The position numbers and the translations under genes were made by a program. Shown here one piece after another: positions 1 to 8,261 of a stretch of DNA of 63,309 nucleotides. The notes below the pieces were generated by a model. The model was given only the letters and a program-made list of their open reading frames with translations. It did not search any database and was not told where the DNA came from. This stretch comes from Fimbriimonadaceae bacterium. GTDB taxonomy: Bacteria > Armatimonadota > Fimbriimonadia > Fimbriimonadales > Fimbriimonadaceae. Within the stretch, counting starts at the first letter, position 1. Every line of letters starts with the position of its first letter. The DNA lies in NCBI GenBank assembly GCA_019694835.1, contig JAIBBE010000163.1, positions 1 to 63,309 of the forward strand, read 5' to 3'.

Positions 1-10
1 GGAGCGACGT

Positions 11-290
11 TGAGGGGGCTCTCTATCACTCCATCCCCTTCCCCCAGGGATGGAGCGTTTCGCCGCCTGCTTTCAATGTGGATCAGGACCCTCGCACTCT
101 TGCTTTTGAGATGGTGACGGTAGGTAATCTCGGTTGATGGGGAATTCCCTACATCTGGTGGCGGAAGCGACGCACGGACTTGGCGGGAGCGATGGCCGAT
201 GCCTCGTTTTCAGTGAGCGGGTCTGCCACGCGATTGGAAGCGGGGCGGCGAAACCCTCAACCCCTGGGAAGGGAGGGGGTTGAGGAATAA
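11..290. repeat. Palindromic MITE-like element at the RHS gene
   Basis: No convincing gene lies in the first 279 bases. GTTTCGCCGCC at 57-67 is mirrored by GGCGGCGAAAC at 244-254, and each end carries its own hairpin; the right one has arms CCTCAACCCC (255-264) and GGGGTTGAGG (276-285). The layout of two inverted ends around about 180 bp of non-coding sequence looks like a small non-autonomous element. It abuts the RHS reading frame exactly where the upstream RHS repeats should continue, so it probably interrupted or replaced the 5' part of that gene. The left boundary may lie outside the window. Confidence 0.5.
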
Positions 291-1395
291 AAAAACCTTC
301 AGCTACGATGACATCGATCAATTGATCAGTGAGGACTGGTCAACCGGCTATTCTGCGGATTACGAATATGATGCCAACGGCAATCGGACGAAGCGCACGG
401 TTGGCAGCACGGTTGAGGATTACTTCTATGACGATGCCGACAAACTGGAGGAAATCAAGATTGGGTCGACGGTGACGAAGAGTTATGGTTATGACGATTG
501 GGGGCGGCGGACTTCGATGACGGATTCGGGTGGGACGACGGATTATGCTTATGACAGTCAGAGCCGTCTGACCTCGATTACCCGGACGGGGCTGACGACG
601 AATTCGTTTGGCTATAACGGATTCGATACGCGGGTGTCTAAGACGGATTCGACGGGGACGACTTCTTACAAGCGGGCTGGGGCTGGGGTTACGGCGTCCT
701 TGTTGAAGTCAACGATCTCGGGGACGACGACGGATTACACGCCTGGCATTTCTTCTCGCGTTTCGTCGACCTCGACGTTTATGCATTCCGGATTGAAGAA
801 CTCCGACGAGCAGTCGGGCTCGGGCGGAACGATTGCGGCTTCTCTGCAATATGACGCGTTTGGTAAGCAGGTGTCGTCGTCGGGGACGTGGGTCGGCGCG
901 TTCAAGTACGGCGGCCCATACGGCTACCAGACCGATCCTGATCATGGCCTAAAGCTGCTGGGGCATCGGTATTACGAGGCGGATACGGGAAGGTTCTTGA
1001 CGAGGGACCCGATCAAGGATGGTCGGAACTGGTATGGGTATTGTGGGAATGGACCGTTGGTTATGGCGGATCCAACGGGACTAGCTCCATCTTGGCTTGA
1101 GAACGCATTCAAATCGATAAAGAACTTTGCATCTGAAGTTGGGCACATTATCAAAGGGGGCATCAAGGTGATCGTCATTGTGCCTGCTGTTATTGAATTT
1201 TACAATGCCATTGATCAGGCAAAACATGAGAAGGACTACTTTATTGAATATCGGAAGCGCGTCACCGATGCAGTTGACAATGGCCAGCTCAGCGAAGAGC
1301 GTGGCTATGAGCTGATAAAGATTAATCGGCCAAAGATGCAAGGTCCGCTTAACATAATCAAGAGATGGTGGGAGCTTCTCATTGACATATCCTAG
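280..1395 (+). CDS. RHS repeat-associated core protein, 5'-truncated, with variable C-terminal tip
   Basis: About 250 residues carry YD-type RHS repeats (NGNRTKR, YFYDDADKL, YGYDDWGRR), followed by the RHS core signature LLGHRYYEADTGRFLTRDP and the tip boundary MADPTGL near residue 267. The last 100 or so residues (from APSWLENAF) are unlike RHS sequence and contain a hydrophobic stretch (IKVIVIVPAVI). In this family that region is the polymorphic effector or toxin tip, but I cannot name its activity. Intact RHS proteins are usually over 1000 residues, so this is a remnant. The only start is a TTG inside a palindrome, which is unlikely to be the native start. The 3' end overlaps the next gene by 14 bases, as expected of a toxin-immunity pair. 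Confidence 0.75.
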   Translation: MRNKKTFSYDDIDQLISEDWSTGYSADYEYDANGNRTKRTVGSTVEDYFYDDADKLEEIKIGSTVTKSYGYDDWGRRTSMTDSGGTTDYAYDSQSRLTSITRTGLTTNSFGYNGFDTRVSKTDSTGTTSYKRAGAGVTASLLKSTISGTTTDYTPGISSRVSSTSTFMHSGLKNSDEQSGSGGTIAASLQYDAFGKQVSSSGTWVGAFKYGGPYGYQTDPDHGLKLLGHRYYEADTGRFLTRDPIKDGRNWYGYCGNGPLVMADPTGLAPSWLENAFKSIKNFASEVGHIIKGGIKVIVIVPAVIEFYNAIDQAKHEKDYFIEYRKRVTDAVDNGQLSEERGYELIKINRPKMQGPLNIIKRWWELLIDIS

Positions 1396-2041
1396 GTGCT
1401 TCGTACTGGTCGGACTGCTGATCCTAGCATCTTCCTGTACCCATCGAGTAATGCCAAGCACTTCGAACCTAGAAGACGAATTGACCCGGCGGGTCAGTTA
1501 TGGCATCTCGGGTAAGATGACGGCCGCTCGGAAAAAGGCCGGAGTGCCCGGTATTTTTTCAAGAGGAGAGCATCACGCAACGTTTGTTGCCTACATGGTA
1601 GGGCCTACCGAGCTAGATGGTCAGGTAGGGATAAACAAAGGGACCTTGCTGAGGTTCGTGACAACCCGGTTGAGGGACCGCGTTGCTGCCGACCGGGATG
1701 GCATCGTCATCCAGGGACTGATTGAATCAAGTGAGAGTTGGCCTAGTGAACTTGTGCTAACATACCGTTGTCCGACTGGCGCACGACAAGTCACTCTACA
1801 AAAGGCATTCAGTGAGGAAGAAATGCCCTCTGGGTACAGGGGTGTTTTGGGAACAATGAAGTTGAATGACCGATCTATGGTTCTTAGCGTTCCAGCAATC
1901 AAGGCAGTAAAGGTACGGCCCACTGACAGGGATCTGATTGTTGGGATTCAAAAGGACTTGAACTCCGGGCAAACGGTGTACTTTGTTATGCCACCTCCTT
2001 CCCAGACAGGTGGAAGCGATGCCTCAGGAGCTGCCGACTGA
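1382..2041 (+). CDS. Small putative lipoprotein, possible immunity protein for the RHS tip
   Basis: This 219-residue protein starts with a short basic and hydrophobic leader ending in LLILASSC, close to a lipobox although position -3 is Ala. The rest is soluble, with no motif I recognise. The ATG overlaps the last 14 bases of the RHS frame, so the two are translationally coupled. Position, small size and lower GC than the surrounding genes fit a cognate immunity protein, but this is inferred from context only. It could equally be an unrelated cassette acquired with the RHS tip. Confidence 0.55.
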   Translation: MTYPRCFVLVGLLILASSCTHRVMPSTSNLEDELTRRVSYGISGKMTAARKKAGVPGIFSRGEHHATFVAYMVGPTELDGQVGINKGTLLRFVTTRLRDRVAADRDGIVIQGLIESSESWPSELVLTYRCPTGARQVTLQKAFSEEEMPSGYRGVLGTMKLNDRSMVLSVPAIKAVKVRPTDRDLIVGIQKDLNSGQTVYFVMPPPSQTGGSDASGAAD

Positions 2042-2046
2042 TCGGC

Positions 2047-2429
2047 ATGACGCAGATGGTCGACGCCAGCGGGACTTCGTCGTGGACTTACAACGGTGCC
2101 AACGAGGTAACGCAGCTGACGACGCCTCAGGGCACCGTGAACTACGTCTACAAACTCGACGGTCAGCTTAAAAAGATTCAGCAGAGCGGCCTGAGCGACC
2201 TCGTATATCGCTTCGACAGCTCTGGTCGCGTTGACCGTGTGACGAGCGCATTTACATCGATGTTAAGTCGCTGCTTTCGTTTGTGCCGATACTTGGCGAT
2301 ATCATTGATGGAGAACAGATGCTTGAGGATTATCTCGACGAAGTCACGCCGATGATGAGAAAGGGCCTTTCCCATACCCGGATAAATCGTTGGCTTGGTG
2401 AGACGGACGACTACACAACTGGGGTTTAG
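2047..2429 (+). pseudogene. Second RHS fragment joined out of frame to another tip sequence
   Basis: The first 60 or so codons encode RHS YD repeats (SSWTYNGANEV, YRFDSSGRVDRV). Shortly after, at about 2242, the homologous-looking frame shifts: the next frame reads DERIYIDVKSLLSFVPILGD and continues to a TAG at 2427-2429. That hydrophobic segment resembles a pre-toxin or tip start. No single frame joins the two parts, so the piece is broken or depends on recombination with a complete RHS gene. Orphan RHS tips with a short piece of RHS homology upstream are a known arrangement downstream of RHS loci. Confidence 0.55.
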
Positions 2430-2435
2430 GCGCAG

Positions 2436-2897
2436 TTGCAAAGATACAGCTTATCTTCAAGCGATTCGGTAAAGATCGCAGACCTTAACGACCTTGCCCT
2501 GCAGTTGAGACCAGAATGGAAGGGCGTGGTGCCCGTATCATATTGCGAGGTGGGAACGATCACGAGCGGGAGCCTCGCAAAATGCCTTGACTATGTGGCG
2601 CGATGGCTGAAGGCTCTCCACGCAATACCTTCGGTCGAGCCAATCTCGCACTGGTCGATCGTCATTGACCAGGTGACACCCCGACATCTTGAGATCGCTG
2701 GTCAGGCTTTCATTGGAAGCAAAACGCAGGGTGACGAGCCGTGGGGCTACGATACTTACGCTAATATTGTCTTACGCCGTAATGGAAGTGACTCATTCTC
2801 GCTGTACGGGTCCCGCATCGCGGCCGTACACCGATTGGCTCGATTACACGAAAGCCCGGTCTTTGGTGCTTCAGCCACGATGGATCTGAACGTGTAA
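2436..2897 (+). CDS. Hypothetical protein, candidate immunity gene of the orphan RHS tip
   Basis: A 153-residue soluble protein with no signal peptide or membrane segment. I do not recognise the family. It lies 6 bases after the stop of the orphan RHS tip, the position immunity genes usually take, and uses a TTG start if the annotated start is right. Its base composition is less GC-rich than the following operon, as in the rest of the RHS region. Function is unknown; immunity is an inference from location. Confidence 0.45.
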   Translation: MQRYSLSSSDSVKIADLNDLALQLRPEWKGVVPVSYCEVGTITSGSLAKCLDYVARWLKALHAIPSVEPISHWSIVIDQVTPRHLEIAGQAFIGSKTQGDEPWGYDTYANIVLRRNGSDSFSLYGSRIAAVHRLARLHESPVFGASATMDLNV

Positions 2898-2923
2898 CAC
2901 ACCTGTGCTGTAGTCCCACCGGA

Positions 2924-2929
2924 TAGAAT
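2924..2929 (+). promoter_or_regulatory. -10 box (TAGAAT) of a leaderless-type start
   Basis: TAGAAT ends 6 nt before the ATG at 2936 and there is no Shine-Dalgarno. Transcription would begin at or next to the start codon. Confidence 0.55.
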
Positions 2930-2935
2930 ACGGCG

Positions 2936-3235
2936 ATGGAGAAGATCTCGCGACGAGACTTTGCACGTCGGGCTGGCATGGGAGCGCTGGCCGCCACCCT
3001 TCCCGCCCTCGCCACCGCCGAACCCCAGGAAGCCGCCGACTTGCTCAACGCCGAAGTTGCGGGGGCCGAGAAGATGCTGGCCAAACCCCTGAGCGAAGAA
3101 GCAAGAAAGCTAACCAAGGACGCGGTCCGCGCCAATAATGCGACCTCCGCCCTCCGCCTGCGATTCAAGCTCACCGACTGCAGCGAGCCCTGCACGATCT
3201 TCCCTGTGACGCCGTTCGAAGGAGCCGGGTCATGA
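2936..3235 (+). CDS. Small Tat-signal protein upstream of an amidase
   Basis: This 99-residue protein begins MEKISRRDFARRAGMGALAA, a clear twin-arginine signal (SRRDF) followed by a hydrophobic h-region and an ATA cleavage region. The mature part is only about 70 residues and ends in LTDCSEPCTIF. It overlaps the amidase start by 4 bases (ATGA), so the two are co-transcribed and coupled. Short Tat-leader proteins are often found before secreted enzymes. It may be a partner subunit, or the leader exon of what was once a single secreted amidase. No homologous function can be named. Confidence 0.7.
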   Translation: MEKISRRDFARRAGMGALAATLPALATAEPQEAADLLNAEVAGAEKMLAKPLSEEARKLTKDAVRANNATSALRLRFKLTDCSEPCTIFPVTPFEGAGS

Positions 3236-4626
3236 TCAGTCCTTATTCCACAATCGATGAACTCGGTCGCGCGCTTCGCACGAGACAAGCTTCTTCGGTC
3301 GAACTCACCGGCATGTATCTCGACCGCCTCAAGTCGCTCGGCAACGACCACCGAGCAGTCGCGGAATTGACCGAAGAACTCGCCATGACCCAAGCTCGTG
3401 CCGCCGATCAGCGGCATGCCAAGGGCCTGGCAAGAGGACCGCTTGACGGCATCCCGTTCGGCGTCAAGGACCTTCTCGCGACCAAAGGCATCCCCACCCG
3501 CTGGGGTTCGCCGGGACACTCGGATCAGGTGTTTGACTTCGATGCGACCGCCGTCAAGCGGCTCCAAGATGCGGGGGGCGTCCTCGTAGCGAAGCTGGCG
3601 ATGATCGAGCTGGCAGGCGGCGGCAACTACAACATTCCCGGTGCCAGCGCGACCGGCGCCTGCCTCTCCGCCTTCGATAAGAACCTCTGGGCCGGCGGCA
3701 GCAGCAGCGGTTCGGGTGCCGCGACGGCCCTCGGCTGCGTCGGCTACAGCCTGGGCAGCGAAACGAGCGGCAGCATTACGTGTCCCAGCGCGTTCAACGG
3801 CTGCAGCGGATTCCGACCCACTTATGGCCGGGTAAGCCGCCACGGTGGTATGGCACTCTGCTGGACGCTCGATAAGATCGGCCCGATGGCCCGAAGCGCA
3901 CGAGACTGCGGAACAGTCCTCCAGGCCATCGCAGGGCACGACGCCAACGATCCCAGTAGTCTCCGTGCGAAGCTGAATCTCGAGAAGTCCAGAGATCGGA
4001 AGAAACTGCGTATAGGTTTGCTCAAAGAAGCTTTTACCCAGAACAAGGCAGAAGCTTGTGAGAAGGCGTACGACGAGGCGGTCAAGGTGTTCCGGCGACT
4101 TGGATACGAGGTCGTCGAGGTGGCGTACCCTCAGCTCCCTTATGGCCCAGCCGTTGGCATTATCGTCGACGCCGAGGGAGCCAGTTCATTTGAGAACTAC
4201 ATCCGGGGGCCGCGATTCCAAGAACTCGCCGACATCAACCAGGTCGCAGGGTTCACGGCTGCCCTCCAAACGAAAGCCATCGACTACCTGTGGGCGATGC
4301 GCATGCGCGTCGAGGCGCTCAAGGCAAACGCGATTTGGGAGAAGTGCGACGTCGTATTCACGCCGGTCTTCTATCACAAAGCCGTCTCTGCGACCTTGCC
4401 CTTCGATCAGACATGGCGAAACATGGGAGGCGACGGTGGCCCCGCCAACCTTCTCGGCTGGCCCAGCCTCGCCTTCCCGATCGGCTTCGAAGACGGTGCG
4501 CCCCTGGGTGGTCAGGCCATCGCCGCCTGTATTCGGGAAGACCTGTGCTACCGCGTTGCCACCGACTTTCAGCGTGAAACCGACTTCCATCTGCGGAGGC
4601 CGGTTTCGATTGGGAAGCCTGGATAG
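3232..4626 (+). CDS. Amidase signature (AS) family amidase
   Basis: A 464-residue amidase of the GatA/AtzF-like superfamily. The Ser-cisSer-Lys triad is visible: Lys79 in GIPFGVKD, Ser157 in the GGSSSGSG loop and Ser181 in GSETSGSI, with the 24-residue Ser-Ser spacing typical of the family. It hydrolyses amide bonds; the substrate cannot be told from sequence. No GatB or GatC gene is adjacent, so it is unlikely to be the tRNA amidotransferase subunit. The ATG overlaps the stop of the Tat-signal gene, suggesting the pair works together, perhaps in the periplasm, although this protein has no signal of its own. Confidence 0.9.
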   Translation: MISPYSTIDELGRALRTRQASSVELTGMYLDRLKSLGNDHRAVAELTEELAMTQARAADQRHAKGLARGPLDGIPFGVKDLLATKGIPTRWGSPGHSDQVFDFDATAVKRLQDAGGVLVAKLAMIELAGGGNYNIPGASATGACLSAFDKNLWAGGSSSGSGAATALGCVGYSLGSETSGSITCPSAFNGCSGFRPTYGRVSRHGGMALCWTLDKIGPMARSARDCGTVLQAIAGHDANDPSSLRAKLNLEKSRDRKKLRIGLLKEAFTQNKAEACEKAYDEAVKVFRRLGYEVVEVAYPQLPYGPAVGIIVDAEGASSFENYIRGPRFQELADINQVAGFTAALQTKAIDYLWAMRMRVEALKANAIWEKCDVVFTPVFYHKAVSATLPFDQTWRNMGGDGGPANLLGWPSLAFPIGFEDGAPLGGQAIAACIREDLCYRVATDFQRETDFHLRRPVSIGKPG

Positions 4627-4646
4627 GACCCTGATCTGCTGGGTCT

Positions 4647-5306
4647 TTACTCGCCGACGATCGGCTGCGTCCACCTCTTCACATAAGCGGCCACATGAGC
4701 ACGCTCATTGAGGCTGCGGCCCTTGACTTGCCGCTGCAGGATGGCAAGATGGGTACGCGCTTGGTCGATCTTCTTCTTGACATCGGTCGCTGTCATACCG
4801 GCCGCCTTGATCATCTCCACGGTCGCTGCGCTGGGCTTGGCCTGCTTATCCAGCCACGTGGCCGAGTCCTTGAATGCGGCTGCAACCTGGGCCTCGGTCT
4901 TGAGCGGTGCGCTTGATTTCATCAAGAGCGCCTCTATGAGCTGAGCATCATCGATGACCGTGAGGCGTTGGAGATGACTGTAGATCGTGCCGCCCCCACC
5001 CGTCGCATATTGAATCTCGAAGCACTCGTTCTTGAACCCAGCGCCGTGGACCTCGATCTGGGTTAGCCGCTGGCGGTCGGCCGTTGAGAGGGCCTTCCAT
5101 TTGGGCCCATAGCGCTCGCGAATGCACGCGGCATAGACGGCAGCCGCTTCGCCGTCGGTGATCGGGTCGAACTTCCGAACCCTGTTCTCATAGAACTCGA
5201 TCCACTTGTCCGGACTGTACTTGAGGATTTGGCCCGTGCTCATGCCAAATCGCTCCTGGGGACTCAGAAAGACGAGCGCGATCACCACCGAAGACAGAAC
5301 CGTCAT
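4647..5306 (-). CDS. Secreted hypothetical protein
   Basis: This 219-residue protein has an N-terminal hydrophobic leader (MTVLSSVVIALVFLSPQ) and a mostly helical mature domain rich in Lys, Ala and Gln. I recognise no family. It converges on the amidase gene and is read on the other strand. A TAAGCT hexamer (5313-5318 on the minus strand) ends 6 nt before the ATG, matching the leaderless promoter pattern seen across the window. Role unknown. Confidence 0.65.
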   Translation of the reverse strand: MTVLSSVVIALVFLSPQERFGMSTGQILKYSPDKWIEFYENRVRKFDPITDGEAAAVYAACIRERYGPKWKALSTADRQRLTQIEVHGAGFKNECFEIQYATGGGGTIYSHLQRLTVIDDAQLIEALLMKSSAPLKTEAQVAAAFKDSATWLDKQAKPSAATVEMIKAAGMTATDVKKKIDQARTHLAILQRQVKGRSLNERAHVAAYVKRWTQPIVGE

Positions 5307-5337
5307 AGGTAGAGCTTAGCAGAGCCGGATTAGTGAT

Positions 5338-5433
5338 GGCCGGGTTATGAATTGTGCACCCAGGTAGTGCCAAGGAACGGAGAGTCTTCGGAAGTCAACG
5401 GCGCCGGGGTGCACAATGCATCACCCCGGCCAG
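5338..5433. repeat. Palindromic repeat with GTGCACAATT core, single element
   Basis: Arms at 5339-5362 (CGGGTTATGAATTGTGCACC) and 5404-5432 (GGGGTGCACAATGCATCACC) form an imperfect hairpin. The same sequence recurs in a composite element at 32761-32931. It fills most of the gap between two minus-strand genes and has no gene of its own. Confidence 0.75.
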
Positions 5434-5462
5434 CCTGTGCACGTACACCGCTTCGAAGTTGG

Positions 5463-6230
5463 TTACCGACCCCGGCGAACCGGCTCGGGCCAGATGCGAG
5501 TCTCAATCACCTCGGCATCGAGCAGACCGAACTGGGTCGATAAGCCCTTGACCGTCATCTCGGTGCGCAGCGGCCAACCGCTTTTGGGATCAATCCAGAA
5601 GGTGCCCTGAGCCTGAGCCGCGGTCTTCGCGCTGGCGTCTTCCTCGTAGCTGAAGGTCACTTTCTGCGCGTTCAAGCTCCCGACTTTGTCCGGACCGACG
5701 TACGTGAACATCAAGCGCGCGCCGGGGCGGCCGAGCATCGGGCGAAGGGTCTTCTCCCATCCCTCGCCGGCCGAAACGCCAGGGTTGACCACGGGAGCGA
5801 TCCGGGCGCGGAGCATGCGATAGGCACTCGCCGCAGCCGCGCTGCGAATGGCAGATTGGGGATCGGCAATCGAGCCTGCAGTCTGGCTGGAGCGATTCTC
5901 GGCGCTCTTCTCGGAGAACGAATTCTGTCCGGCCTGAACCACCGAGGTCGATTCGTTATGAACCGACTGCTGGTCGATCATGCCGTCGAGGACGAGTTGA
6001 TATACAATCTCCTCGGCCTTCGAGTTCTGGTTCGAGCTCGACGAACTGCTGCCGCCGCCCGAAGAGGAGCCTCCCGCCGATGCGCTCGCTGACGCCCGGC
6101 TCGAAGCCTGAGCACTGCCGCTCGACCGCTTCTCGGTCTTCGTTTCCGAGTGAGTCTGGGCTAGGGCGAGGCTCGAAACCCCCACTACGAGTCCAAGGAT
6201 CATCGCGAATCGTCGCATTCCGAAATTCAT
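5463..6230 (-). CDS. Secreted Ser-rich protein under BlaI-type control
   Basis: The 255-residue product begins MNFGMRRFAMILGLVVGVSS, a signal peptide ending ALAQ, followed by a long low-complexity stretch of Ser, Gly and Ala (about residues 30-60). The C-terminal part looks like a small beta-rich domain with TFWIDPKSGWPLRTEMTVKG, reminiscent of outer-membrane lipoprotein-sorting folds. I chose this ATG because GAGAGGTG lies just upstream; a longer frame to 6440 would run through the promoter. It is divergent from the blaI-like gene and has its own operator. It is therefore a likely regulated target of that system, perhaps an envelope-stress protein. Function otherwise unknown. Confidence 0.7.
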   Translation of the reverse strand: MNFGMRRFAMILGLVVGVSSLALAQTHSETKTEKRSSGSAQASSRASASASAGGSSSGGGSSSSSSNQNSKAEEIVYQLVLDGMIDQQSVHNESTSVVQAGQNSFSEKSAENRSSQTAGSIADPQSAIRSAAAASAYRMLRARIAPVVNPGVSAGEGWEKTLRPMLGRPGARLMFTYVGPDKVGSLNAQKVTFSYEEDASAKTAAQAQGTFWIDPKSGWPLRTEMTVKGLSTQFGLLDAEVIETRIWPEPVRRGR

Positions 6231-6250
6231 CTTCACACCTCTCAGTTTAT

Positions 6251-6268
6251 CTACGATCTTTGTCGTAG
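6251..6268. promoter_or_regulatory. BlaI/MecI-type operator 1
   Basis: Perfect inverted repeat CTACGA-N6-TCGTAG. It overlaps the minus-strand -10 box TATACT (6267-6272) of the secreted Ser-rich protein gene. Half-site and spacing resemble the dyads bound by BlaI/MecI winged-helix repressors. Confidence 0.75.
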
Positions 6269-6319
6269 TATACTGAAAACGCGCGAACTCGATAAAGAGT
6301 TCATGCTCCGCAACTCTTT

Positions 6320-6337
6320 TTACGATTTTCTTCGTAA
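6320..6337. promoter_or_regulatory. BlaI/MecI-type operator 2
   Basis: Perfect inverted repeat TTACGA-N6-TCGTAA, with the same spacing as operator 1. Its right half overlaps the -10-like TAATAG (6335-6340) that sits 8 nt before the GTG start of the blaI-like gene, so binding should give autorepression. Confidence 0.75.
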
Positions 6338-6348
6338 TAGGTAACGAC

Positions 6349-6753
6349 GTGCTGAGAAGAAACCGAGAAAGCGAGCCAGGTCGTCCGACTGAAGCCGAAT
6401 TGCGGATCCTGCAAGTCCTCTGGACGAAGGGTCCAAGCACCGTGCGCGACGTCCACGAGCAGCTGCGCGATGCGAAGGATACGGGCTACACCACGACCCT
6501 CAAGCTGCTCCAAACCATGCATGCCAAAGGGCTCGTCCGTCGCAACGACGAAGCTCGCGCTCATGTATTCGAGGCCGTTTCCAGTCGTGAAGAAGCTCAG
6601 CGCGGGCTGGTCGGCGATGTGCTCGACCTGGCCTTCGGAGGTTCCGCAAAAGCGCTCGTCATGAACGCGCTGGCGTCGGGACGACCGAGCGCCCAAGATC
6701 TCGACGAGATCCGCCAAGAGATTGAGCGTCTGCAGCGAGAGGCAAAAGGATGA
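6349..6753 (+). CDS. blaI: BlaI/MecI-family winged-helix repressor
   Basis: This 134-residue protein starts with GTG. Its N-terminal winged helix is typical of BlaI/MecI (PTEAELRILQVLWTKGPST and TTTLKLLQTMHAKGLV). The C-terminal helix pair serves for dimerisation and, in the family, contains the cleavage site used for derepression. The gene overlaps the M56 peptidase by 4 bases, the classical blaI-blaR1 arrangement, and two matching operators lie in the divergent upstream region. The name marks the family; the target genes need not be beta-lactamases, and none is present nearby. Confidence 0.9.
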   Translation: MLRRNRESEPGRPTEAELRILQVLWTKGPSTVRDVHEQLRDAKDTGYTTTLKLLQTMHAKGLVRRNDEARAHVFEAVSSREEAQRGLVGDVLDLAFGGSAKALVMNALASGRPSAQDLDEIRQEIERLQREAKG

Positions 6754-8009
6754 CCTTCCCCTTCGATTCCGACTTGGTCCAGCGGCTGGGAACCGCCGCC
6801 CTCCACTTTCTGTGGCAAGGCGCGATTCTCGGCATTCTCGCGTTTGTCGCCGCTCGCGCGATCCCGAGTGCGGCCAAACGCTACGCGGTTCTTTACGCTT
6901 CCTTGGTGGCCATGGCCGCCTGCCCAATTCTGACTCTTGCTTTGACGGCATCTGAACCCAGTGTTGGGGTTTCTGGCCTGGTTGGCGCGGGTGTCGCATC
7001 TGATCTCGGCTTGTGGGCAGGTCTGCTGTGGCTCACGGGCGTCGCGATTGGCTCAGTGCGACTGGCCGGCGGATGGGCGTACCTTCAGTGGCAGCTTCGG
7101 CGGTCGGCGTGCGCGCCGACCCGCCCCGTGCGCGAGAGTCTCGTCCGAATGTCCGAGCGACTGGGAGTTCGGCGAGTCGTGAGCCTCGTGATCTCTCCAA
7201 GAGTCGAAAGCCCGTCGACGACCGGTTGGCTTCGTGCTGTCATTTACCTTCCCGCCGCCACGCTCGCTCGTCTCACTCCGGATCAGCTTGACGCGGTCTT
7301 GGCACACGAGCTGGCCCACATTAGACGCTTCGATTTCCTGATGAACCTTATTCAACGGGCGATCGAGACGCTTCTGTTTTTCCATCCGGCCGTGTGGTGG
7401 ATTTCAAGCCGGATTCGGATCGAGCGCGAGCATTGCTGCGATGATGAAGCGGTGGCGGCACTCGGTTGCCCGGCGACCTACGCGAACGCCTTGCTCCAAC
7501 TCGAGGTTTGCCGATCCCCCGCTTTCGCGGTCGCCGCAACCGATGGCGACCTACTGTCGCGCCTGAAACGGATCGGGCGCCGTGACGAGTACCGCCCGTC
7601 ACGACAGGCCTCGACGGTCTGGAGCGCCGTCTTCGCTTTCTGCTTGCTGGCGTCACTAGGGATGTCGGCACGTCCGAAGACGGTGGGTTCACAGGTGCCT
7701 CGGCCGTCCGAGCGAAAGATCGAGGAAGATCGGTTCGTATTCCTATCTGCACCAGGACAACTGAAGGATGGCGACAAGGTCTTCATCGTGCCGTTCGTCC
7801 CGCCCGTCTTGCCGTCGGACAATGTCAAGACAATTCGGATCGAGCGACGAGTTTCGTCGTCTCCGGCGCCAACGGGCCATATCGAGAGGATCGTCACGAC
7901 GACCGTTCATAACGGCGGTGAGGTCTACGTCACCGCATCCTCGTCGTCCTCGTCAGTTTCCTATTCGTCTTCTTCGTCGGGAATGAGTTGGAGCAGCGCT
8001 CCGGAATAG
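6750..8009 (+). CDS. M56 (BlaR1/MecR1-type) membrane metallopeptidase
   Basis: A 419-residue protein with several N-terminal membrane helices and the zinc-protease motif HELAH at residues 186-190, followed by FFHPAVWWIS as in BlaR1. A further membrane segment lies near residue 300. The C-terminal 110 residues are a short extracytoplasmic tail ending in a long Ser-rich stretch, not the penicillin-binding sensor domain of BlaR1. It should therefore sense something else, perhaps via that tail. It is translationally coupled to the blaI-like repressor, which it would cleave or inactivate on signalling. The Ser-rich tail resembles the Ser-rich region of the divergent secreted protein, an odd parallel. 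Confidence 0.85.
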   Translation: MTFPFDSDLVQRLGTAALHFLWQGAILGILAFVAARAIPSAAKRYAVLYASLVAMAACPILTLALTASEPSVGVSGLVGAGVASDLGLWAGLLWLTGVAIGSVRLAGGWAYLQWQLRRSACAPTRPVRESLVRMSERLGVRRVVSLVISPRVESPSTTGWLRAVIYLPAATLARLTPDQLDAVLAHELAHIRRFDFLMNLIQRAIETLLFFHPAVWWISSRIRIEREHCCDDEAVAALGCPATYANALLQLEVCRSPAFAVAATDGDLLSRLKRIGRRDEYRPSRQASTVWSAVFAFCLLASLGMSARPKTVGSQVPRPSERKIEEDRFVFLSAPGQLKDGDKVFIVPFVPPVLPSDNVKTIRIERRVSSSPAPTGHIERIVTTTVHNGGEVYVTASSSSSSVSYSSSSSGMSWSSAPE

Positions 8010-8026
8010 ATGCGTGCTTGGTGGCG

Positions 8027-8168
8027 CGCGCCCCCTCCCTGTCCCTCCCCCGTCCCGGGAGAGGGGACTTGCTTGGACTCGCAAACGCGTAACTGAGGGC
8101 AACTCAAGGGCGCAAATGGCAAGCAAGTCCCCTCTCCCGGGACGGGGGAGGGACAGGGAGGGGGCGCG
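8027..8168. repeat. Long perfect palindrome (49-bp arms)
   Basis: Arms 8027-8075 and 8120-8168 are exact inverted copies around a 44-nt loop. The arms include CCCTCCCTGTCCCTCCCCCG. A related element lies at 62002-62172. It occupies nearly all of the space between the M56 gene and the next gene; no T-run follows, so it is not a standard terminator. Confidence 0.85.
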
Positions 8169-8261
8169 GACTTCCATATCTGCTTGCGATGACGCCGCAG
8201 GGACGGATTGGGTAACGTTGGCGACGGCTCCGGAGTACCTAACTTCGTCTTGATCTCGGCA

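Noticed and set aside
3232..4626. gatA of the glutamyl-tRNA amidotransferase
   Set aside because: No gatB or gatC is adjacent, and a Tat-signal gene is coupled upstream, so a general amidase is more likely.
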